Origin: Paludibacteraceae bacterium
GTDB lineage: Bacteria; Bacteroidota; Bacteroidia; Bacteroidales; Paludibacteraceae
Assembly: GCA_017430235.1 (NCBI GenBank)
Contig: JAFRNH010000040.1
Location: 1-39,198 of the forward strand
Length of the DNA stretch: 39,198 bases
Direction: 5' to 3'
Shown in pieces: positions 34,040-39,198 of the stretch. The translations under genes were made by a program, and so were the position numbers. The notes under the pieces were generated by a model. The model was not told the DNA's origin. It did no database searches and saw only the letters and a program-made list of their open reading frames with translations. How positions within the stretch are numbered: the stretch's first letter is position 1; the number at the start of each line of letters is the position of its first letter.

Positions 34040-34422
34040 ACTATTAAATTTAAGTTCTCTAAATAAAATACAAATTATCTTCCTTTCACAGACGCAACAA
34101 CATGCGTAAACATCTCATACACACAATCTCATCTCACGCTCTACAACATTCATACATACGAAAAGATCTTGTTTTTCCTTCCCACACAACATCACAGATC
34201 TTTATATTTCAACTCGTTTTAATACATTTTACCATTTACAAAAATAGAGAAACTAGTCTCATTGGAATATGATTAATTTATCATTTAATACGAATTTTCA
34301 ATCATAATTCCAACGTAAGCAAAGGGGGGAAAACAATTTTAGGTAGATTCTATAAATTCATCTCGTGGAATTTTTAACGTCAGAAGGAACGTGGCATACC
34401 ACGTCCGTCATGGCGTAACTGT
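34040..34422. other. Intergenic region upstream of the esterase gene
   Basis: About 380 bp, A+T-rich, with no gene seen. Near 34,070-34,085 the - strand reads ATAATTTGT, a near match to the -7 box, and is a weak candidate promoter for the esterase gene. The gldA end carries GGAATTTTTAACG (34,367-34,379), a motif that returns near 37,150-37,191. Confidence 0.4.
34389..34404. repeat. Short dispersed palindrome
   Basis: ACGTGG-CATA-CCACGT inverted repeat just after the gldA stop codon. Related to the copies at 7508 and 10,160. It could double as a weak transcript end, but no T-run follows. Confidence 0.6.
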
Positions 34423-35328
34423 TTATTTTGTAACAGTTCTAAAGACGTCCTCCATCGAACGTTCTTGCAAACGCATGGTCAATAAGACTTGCTGGTGCTC
34501 CACTGCGGCACGGAAGATATGCTCCCTTACATCCTCTTCACATGAGAGAACGAAGCTATTGACGGAGGTTTGTGTCACATCACGCACACCAGGTATCTCA
34601 TGTAGGAATGAGAGATCGCCAGGTTTCAAAAACTCCAAATAGACAAGCTGACAGTGGTCGTCACTAGAGGTGACCACCAAACTCTCCTTGTCATCCACAG
34701 CCACCTTACCTTTGTTAATGATAATCACGCGATCACAGATAGCAGAGACCTCCTGCATGATGTGAGTGGAGAGCATGACAGTTTTTTCTTTACCCACCTC
34801 CTTAATTAAATCGCGTACACCAATAATCTGATTGGGATCCAGTCCGGTGGTAGGTTCATCAAGAATCAAAACATCTGGATTTGGGATCAATGCCTGAGCC
34901 AATCCCACACGTTGGCGATAGCCCTTTGAGAGCATACCAATCTTCTTCTTATACTCGCGCGTCAAGCCAGTCTTCTCAATCATCTCATCCACACGCGAAG
35001 CCGATGTCTTTCCCAATTTATAGACTCCAGCAATAAACATCAGATACTCTTTAACAAACATTTCAGGGTAGATCGGGTTATGTTCTGGCAGATAGCCAAT
35101 TCGGCGATGCGTTTCCAACGGATTCTTTTGAACATCGACACCACACACCTCCACTTTTCCGGCGTCTGGCTCTAAATAGCCCGTGATAATCTTCATGGTG
35201 GTAGACTTTCCAGCACCATTATTACCTAAGAAAGCGACAACTTCGCCCGTGCCTATGGAGAAACTGATATCATCCAACACCAGTTGTTTCCCATAACTTT
35301 TAGAAAGATGTTCAACGACTATCGACAT
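34423..35328 (-). CDS. gldA: ABC transporter ATP-binding protein, GldA-like
   Basis: A 301-residue ABC ATPase. Walker A GNNGAGKST is at 35-43, the signature LSKGYRQ at 133-139, and Walker B LILDEPTTGLDP at 154-165. The sequences RIGYLPEHNPIYPEM and LSTHIMQEVSAICDRVIIINKG closely follow GldA, the ATPase that works with the GldF/GldG permease in gliding motility. Permease genes are not in the window, which is common for gldA. Many non-gliding gut Bacteroidales keep this gene, so it does not prove motility. It is the last gene of an argE-like/RNase H/gldA operon, 9 bp after the RNase H gene. Confidence 0.85.
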   Translation of the reverse strand: MSIVVEHLSKSYGKQLVLDDISFSIGTGEVVAFLGNNGAGKSTTMKIITGYLEPDAGKVEVCGVDVQKNPLETHRRIGYLPEHNPIYPEMFVKEYLMFIAGVYKLGKTSASRVDEMIEKTGLTREYKKKIGMLSKGYRQRVGLAQALIPNPDVLILDEPTTGLDPNQIIGVRDLIKEVGKEKTVMLSTHIMQEVSAICDRVIIINKGKVAVDDKESLVVTSSDDHCQLVYLEFLKPGDLSFLHEIPGVRDVTQTSVNSFVLSCEEDVREHIFRAAVEHQQVLLTMRLQERSMEDVFRTVTK

Positions 35329-35337
35329 ATATTACAT

Positions 35338-35988
35338 TTATTTTCTGCCAAAATCAGCCGGAATCTCACCCCACATTTTGGTATTCCATTTAATAATCAG
35401 ATTGGGGTATTCATTTTCATTCAGCCATTTTTCAGCACGTTCTACCAAATTAAATATTTCTCTGTTCTGTTCGCAAGGCTCCAACTTAGTCTTACATTTC
35501 TTCTGCTTCACCCATGATATGGCATTGGCACTATCAGAATAGATTGGCAAACTAGAACCTCTTTGTTTCAAGAAGGCTAATCCATGCACAATAGCGAGAA
35601 ACTCTCCAACGTTGTTCGTTCCTTTTTCAAAGGGACCCACGTGAAACAGTTGTTGTCTTCCTCGTACGTACACACCCTGATACTCCATCTTTCCTGGGTT
35701 ACCACTACAAGCAGCATCCACAGCGATTGCCTCCAATTCTGGCTTTAGATGGGGGACGTTACTGACACAGGTGCTGAGTAAATCCGTCACCGACTGTGTC
35801 TTGCCCGCCGAGATGTAATTCTCATACCCACGAACAAATGCAGCTTCCGCCTCCTCATACCTTTCAAAAGCTTTAAATTTTGCATTGGGGAAACCATGCA
35901 CCTGATTCACACATTCATCCCATGTTAAATAAATGCCAGGCGTTGCGCCCACCCATACAACATAAAACTTTTGTTTTTTTTCAGCCAT
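35338..35988 (-). CDS. rnhA: Ribonuclease H with viroplasmin-like N-terminal domain
   Basis: A 216-residue protein that cleaves RNA in RNA-DNA hybrids. Residues 1-50 form a small viroplasmin-like domain (FYVVWVGATPGIYLTWDEC) that binds hybrids, and the catalytic RNase H fold starts at about residue 85. The metal-binding acidic residues are Asp91 (AVDAACSGNPG), Glu129 (VGEFLAI), Asp152 (YSDSANA) and Asp212 (ADFG). The ATG at 35,988 is chosen over an in-frame TTG at 35,997, which overlaps the previous gene; it lies 1 bp after the stop of the M20 gene (TGATATG), suggesting translational coupling. Confidence 0.92.
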   Translation of the reverse strand: MAEKKQKFYVVWVGATPGIYLTWDECVNQVHGFPNAKFKAFERYEEAEAAFVRGYENYISAGKTQSVTDLLSTCVSNVPHLKPELEAIAVDAACSGNPGKMEYQGVYVRGRQQLFHVGPFEKGTNNVGEFLAIVHGLAFLKQRGSSLPIYSDSANAISWVKQKKCKTKLEPCEQNREIFNLVERAEKWLNENEYPNLIIKWNTKMWGEIPADFGRK

Positions 35989-35989
35989 A

Positions 35990-37066
35990 TCAAACAAATT
36001 TCTCGAAAGTCATGCCATCCAACAAAGAGACATAGGTAGGAATGGCATCTCTCACCTCTTGCAATTCAATAAACTCATCGGCAGTATGTGATCGAGAAGA
36101 CTCTCCCGGACCCAATTTCAAACTTGGGAAATGCATGAATGCTTGATCCGACAAAGTAGGTGATCCATAGGTAGACATACCCAACTGGATTCCTTTCTGT
36201 ACAATTGGCAAATCGACCGAAACGCCCGACGATGTCAGACGATAAGATCTGGCTTTTATTTCTGAATCCAAATTGACATCCAAGATAGAGAAAACTTCCT
36301 GATTGGAATAGCATTCGTTGGAACGCACATCAATCACAAATGAGCACTCGTCTGGAATCACATTGTGTTGTGTTCCAGCATGAACCATTGTCACCGTCAT
36401 CTTCACTGGTCCCAATGAAGGTGAAATCTTTGGCAACTGAGCATTCTGAATCCATTCGATATCCTTCATTGCCTTATATATCGCATTCACACCCTCATTA
36501 CGTGCTGCGTGTCCCGATTTTCCTTTTGCCACGCAATCTACCACCATCAAGCCCTTCTCGGCAATGGCCATCTGCATACCAGTAGGCTCACCAACAATGG
36601 CAAAATCCAAATGTGGCAACTCAGGCAACAACAATTCCAAGCCGTTCTTTCCTGAAACCTCCTCTTCGGAAGAAGCGGCAAATATCAAATTATAATTTTG
36701 TTTCTTTTTTGATAACAAGAAAAAAACATGCAACAAGGAAACCAATGAAGCCCCCGCATCGTTGCTTCCCAAACCATACAAACGTTCACCCTCTAATGTT
36801 GCCTTGTGTGGATCTCTCTCCCATCCTGCTGTAGGTCGCACCGTGTCAAGGTGAGAATTAAGCAGTAATGTAGGTCTCGATGCTTCGAAATCCGTACCCT
36901 TAATCCAAACATTGTTCACTAATCGGTTGGCTTTATAGCCCATAGACTCGATATATGTCTGTAAATGATCTGCTACAGACTTCTCTTCTCTACTATAAGA
37001 AGGTATTTCAATTAAGTTTTTTAATAAACGAATCGCATTTTTCTGCGCTTCCTGAATATCATCCAT
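35990..37066 (-). CDS. argE: M20-family metallopeptidase, ArgE-like deacylase
   Basis: A 358-residue di-zinc hydrolase. Metal ligands and catalytic residues can be placed: His72 and Asp74 (NSHLDTV), Asp103 (GSNDAGAS), Glu134-Glu136 (SSEEEVSG), GEPTGMQ, and the last His in RSHTADEF. It closely resembles the Bacteroides protein that deacylates N-acetyl or N-succinyl ornithine or citrulline in arginine synthesis; Bacteroides uses a succinylated route. Which acyl group it removes cannot be decided here, and no other arginine genes are in the window. It is the first gene of the three-gene operon with RNase H and GldA. Confidence 0.82.
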   Translation of the reverse strand: MDDIQEAQKNAIRLLKNLIEIPSYSREEKSVADHLQTYIESMGYKANRLVNNVWIKGTDFEASRPTLLLNSHLDTVRPTAGWERDPHKATLEGERLYGLGSNDAGASLVSLLHVFFLLSKKKQNYNLIFAASSEEEVSGKNGLELLLPELPHLDFAIVGEPTGMQMAIAEKGLMVVDCVAKGKSGHAARNEGVNAIYKAMKDIEWIQNAQLPKISPSLGPVKMTVTMVHAGTQHNVIPDECSFVIDVRSNECYSNQEVFSILDVNLDSEIKARSYRLTSSGVSVDLPIVQKGIQLGMSTYGSPTLSDQAFMHFPSLKLGPGESSRSHTADEFIELQEVRDAIPTYVSLLDGMTFEKFV

Positions 37067-37089
37067 AACTTTCCAATTGAAGATTTTTG

Positions 37090-37097
37090 CAAAGATA
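37090..37097 (-). promoter_or_regulatory. -7 box of the argE-like operon
   Basis: On the - strand it reads TATCTTTG, a match to TAnnTTTG, 23 bp before the ATG at 37,066. The same box sequence is used at mraZ. Confidence 0.6.
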
Positions 37098-37144
37098 TGA
37101 TTTTTTTATTAATTTTGCATCCCGAAAAAGGCGATTTAGGAAGT

Positions 37145-37191
37145 AGAATTTTTCACGAAATTTTTAACCTCGTCAAATAGAATTTTTAACG
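37145..37191 (+). repeat. Direct repeats upstream of the T9SS protein gene
   Basis: Three imperfect copies of a 12-13 bp unit: AGAATTTTTCACG, GAAATTTTTAACC and AGAATTTTTAACG. A related copy, GGAATTTTTAACG, lies near gldA at 34,367. No TAnnTTTG box is seen before the gene at 37,224, so this run may mark an alternative regulatory region or a dispersed repeat. Confidence 0.4.
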
Positions 37192-37223
37192 CAAAGTACA
37201 AACACAAAGCGGCAACATTTAAT

Positions 37224-37718
37224 ATGGATTCTTTATTAAAAAAGGGAATTTTCATTTGTTCGATTTTTCTTTTTCCGTTCTCTAACGGATTCTCTCAATC
37301 ATCCATTGTCACAAGCGGAGGAAGCACTAAAACGGACGAAGGCAGTATCTCTATTTCCGTCGGACAGGTGGATTACTTGAACGCCTCAACCGACAAGTAT
37401 TCAATCAACGCGGGTGTGCAACAACCTGACATTTATCAGCACGAAGAGGTCAACAAAAAGGAGGTCAACATCCTCACGATGAGCATAAAGGCATTCCCCA
37501 ACCCTACGGCCGACGAGTTCACCGTCTTCATCGAGAATGATGAAAACTGGTACTCTTTCGTGCTGACCAACGTAGAGGGCGAACTCATCTATCAAGGAAA
37601 ATTAAAGAATAATTCCAAGTTATCTCTTAGCAATCAGCCAATTGGTACTTATTTATTAAAAATTTATACCGACAAACGTCAAAAGAAATTCATCACGATT
37701 AAAATCATTAAAGGATAA
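37224..37718 (+). CDS. Small secreted protein with T9SS sorting domain
   Basis: A 164-residue protein: a signal peptide of about 24 residues (KKGIFICSIFLFPFSNGFSQ), a short body, and a type IX secretion C-terminal sorting domain. The body has the pattern GGSTKTDEGSISISVGQ then YSINAGVQQP, common in small Bacteroidota surface proteins. The sorting domain (about 88-164) starts IKAFPNPTADEF and ends in LPIGTYLL-like and KFITIKIIKG strands. It is thus expected to cross the outer membrane through the T9SS and stay on the surface. Function is unknown. The next gene starts 9 bp after its stop, so the two are probably co-transcribed. Confidence 0.85.
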   Translation: MDSLLKKGIFICSIFLFPFSNGFSQSSIVTSGGSTKTDEGSISISVGQVDYLNASTDKYSINAGVQQPDIYQHEEVNKKEVNILTMSIKAFPNPTADEFTVFIENDENWYSFVLTNVEGELIYQGKLKNNSKLSLSNQPIGTYLLKIYTDKRQKKFITIKIIKG

Positions 37719-37727
37719 TATACACGT

Positions 37728-39198
37728 ATGAAAAAGATTTTTTTCATTTTGCTTTCAGCAATTTTCTTTGCAAACACATTCGCAAAAACACCACAAACAA
37801 TTAGTTATCAAGCTGTCATCAGAGACAATTTAGGGCAACTGCTCAACAACTCCTCTGTCGATGTGGAGATCTCCATCCTGCAAGGGTCAGAGAACGGTGC
37901 TGTCGTCTACTCCGAGTCTCGCACGGAAAAGACAAACGAAAATGGTCTGATGACCTTCGCCATAGGCGACGACCAAAGGCAAAGCAGTTACTCCCTTTCC
38001 GACATCGATTGGTCGGACGGTCCTTTTTTCCTACAATGCAAGGTGAAATACAACCAGGGAAGCGAGTCTGCCATCTCACTCACCTCTCAACTAATGAGTG
38101 TGCCTTACGCTTTATATGCTGAACGCATATCTCCCAACGCACTTCCTTCTTGGGTTTCTGACGAAAAACCAAGCTATCAATACGATGAGATTCAGAATAC
38201 ACCCGTTATTCCAACCAAAACAAGCGAATTGGAAAACGATGCCAACTTTGTCACTGAACAAACGCTTCCTACTAAATTATCCGAACTGGAAAACGATAAA
38301 CAATTCATCACACTCAACGACCTTCCTGCTGTAGAGGTGCCTACCAAAGTAAGCGAGTTGACCAATGATGCTAACTATATCACACTAAAAGAGGTGCCTG
38401 CAGTTACAGTGCCTACCAAGGTAAGTGAATTGACCAATGATGCTCAATACATCACACTAAACGAAGTGCCTACCGTTGAGGTACCTACCAAAGTATCTGA
38501 ATTGCAAAACGATAAGGAATACGCCACTGTAAGTCAGTTGCCAACTGTTCCTACTAACGTCAGCGCTTTCAACAACGATGCGAGATACATCACACGCGAC
38601 TCTCTCCCTACCAAACTTAGTGAGTTTGAAAATGACAAAAAATACATCACGTTAAGTGAAGTGCCTACAGTTGAGGTACCTACTAAGGTAAGTGAACTAA
38701 CCAACGATGCCAAATACATCACGTTAAGCGAGGTGCCTGTAGTTACAGTGCCTACTAAGGTTTCTGAATTGCAAAACGATAAGAACTACGCCACTGTAAG
38801 CCAGTTGCCTACCGTTCCTACTAACGTCAGTGCTTTCAACAACGATGCGAGATACATCACACGCGACTCTCTGCCAACAAAGATTAGCGCATTTACCAAC
38901 GATAAGAAATACATCACCATCGAGCAAGTCCCTGCCAACCCTACCAAGGTGAGTGAGTTGGTCAATGATGCTCAATACATCACTTTAAGCGAGGTTCCTA
39001 CCGTAACGGTTCCTACAAAAGTGTCTGAATTGCAGAACGACAAGAACTATGCAACAGTAAGTCAGTTGCCTACTGTTCCAACAAAGGTTAGTGCATTCAC
39101 TAATGATGCAAAATACATTACACGCGACTCTCTGCCAACAAAGATTAGCGCATTTACCAACGATAAGAAATACATCACCATCGAGCAAGTCCCTGCCA
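37728..39198 (+). CDS. Secreted fibre-like repeat protein (partial, 3' end outside the window)
   Basis: An open frame of 490 codons with no stop before the window end. Residues 1-20 are a signal peptide (MKKIFFILLSAIFFANTFA). Residues 21 to about 130 are a Bacteroidota surface domain (TISYQAVIRDNLGQLL, VEISILQGSE, GLMTFAIG). From about residue 150 it consists of repeats of 19-24 residues with the core PTKVSELxNDxxYIT and variants (PTNVSAFNNDARYIT, ATVSQLPTV). This core also occurs in phage tail fibres, but the signal peptide shows export, so a surface fibre or adhesin is inferred. Longer repeats of 267 and 261 bp are visible in the array. It is probably in one operon with the T9SS protein, 9 bp upstream. 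Its own C-terminus is not visible. Confidence 0.85.
   Translation, partial: MKKIFFILLSAIFFANTFAKTPQTISYQAVIRDNLGQLLNNSSVDVEISILQGSENGAVVYSESRTEKTNENGLMTFAIGDDQRQSSYSLSDIDWSDGPFFLQCKVKYNQGSESAISLTSQLMSVPYALYAERISPNALPSWVSDEKPSYQYDEIQNTPVIPTKTSELENDANFVTEQTLPTKLSELENDKQFITLNDLPAVEVPTKVSELTNDANYITLKEVPAVTVPTKVSELTNDAQYITLNEVPTVEVPTKVSELQNDKEYATVSQLPTVPTNVSAFNNDARYITRDSLPTKLSEFENDKKYITLSEVPTVEVPTKVSELTNDAKYITLSEVPVVTVPTKVSELQNDKNYATVSQLPTVPTNVSAFNNDARYITRDSLPTKISAFTNDKKYITIEQVPANPTKVSELVNDAQYITLSEVPTVTVPTKVSELQNDKNYATVSQLPTVPTKVSAFTNDAKYITRDSLPTKISAFTNDKKYITIEQVPA
38594..39198 (+). repeat. Higher-order 261-267 bp repeats in the fibre gene
   Basis: ACGCGACTCT occurs at 38,594, 38,861 and 39,122, offsets of 267 and 261 bp (89 and 87 codons). 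The last 79 bp of the window are identical to 38,859-38,937. Blocks of four or so short repeats have been copied as a unit, and the array runs on past the window. Confidence 0.85.

Noticed and set aside
35989-35997. TTG start for RNase H, nine bases upstream
   Set aside because: It would overlap the stop of the preceding gene. The ATG at 35,988 gives the expected N-terminus and a TGATATG junction.
38534-39188. Open frames on the - strand opposite the fibre repeats
   Set aside because: They are periodic shadows of the + strand repeats with no start signals or recognisable domains.
38160-39198. Prophage tail-fibre gene
   Set aside because: The repeats are phage-like, but the gene begins with a signal peptide and a Bacteroidota surface domain, and no other phage gene is nearby in the window.

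Overview
The window is chromosomal DNA of a member of the Bacteroidota, most likely order Bacteroidales. Four things point there: TAnnTTTG -7 promoter boxes upstream of many genes, a Bacteroidota-type division and cell-wall (dcw) cluster, glycine-lipid acyltransferases, and type IX secretion/gliding traits (a T9SS C-terminal sorting domain and a GldA-like ATPase). No genus can be named from sequence alone. The multidomain carbohydrate esterase suits a plant-fibre-degrading gut or rumen niche, which is inference.

Region 1 (1-11,500, + strand) is accessory and repeat-rich. It holds five secreted proteins built from 26-residue cysteine-containing BspA-like leucine-rich repeats (genes at 89, 1074, 2512, 4400, 8746). 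Their repeat counts differ (about 4, 9, 13, 10+11 and 11). Four start with an almost identical promoter-plus-leader cassette preceded by a 28-bp palindrome; the fifth keeps part of that cassette. The 1020-residue protein (4400-7462) is a fusion of two family units plus an unrelated C-terminal domain. That domain recurs as the separate 260-aa protein just downstream and as a truncated third copy at 8511. A palindrome-dense intergenic stretch with a 13-G run follows. After it comes an eroded copy of the promoter cassette joined to the C-terminal end of a C10 (streptopain-like) peptidase, whose stop codon overlaps the start of a lipoprotein gene.

Region 2 (11,530-28,557, - strand) is the dcw cluster in the order mraZ-rsmH-ftsL-like-ftsI-murE-mraY-murD-ftsW-murG-murC-ftsQ-ftsA-ftsZ-yqeY, tightly packed and probably one long transcription unit. 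A good intrinsic terminator follows yqeY and separates it from an LD-carboxypeptidase (S66) gene. MurE carries the DNPR motif of meso-diaminopimelate-adding enzymes. Upstream of mraZ lie two AGTGGGGGA(T/A) direct repeats 10 bp apart, a good candidate MraZ autoregulatory operator.

Region 3 (28,558-37,066) starts with a 325-bp divergent regulatory region. Then come a glsA-glsB-like lipid acyltransferase pair (+), a YbaK-type tRNA editing protein (-), a secreted CE6-CE1-CBM6 esterase (-), and an argE-like/RNase H/gldA operon (-). Region 4 (37,224-39,198, + strand) holds a small T9SS-sorted protein and the 5' part of a long fibre-like repeat protein that runs off the window end without a stop codon.

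No rRNA, tRNA, CRISPR array, transposase or integrase was recognised.
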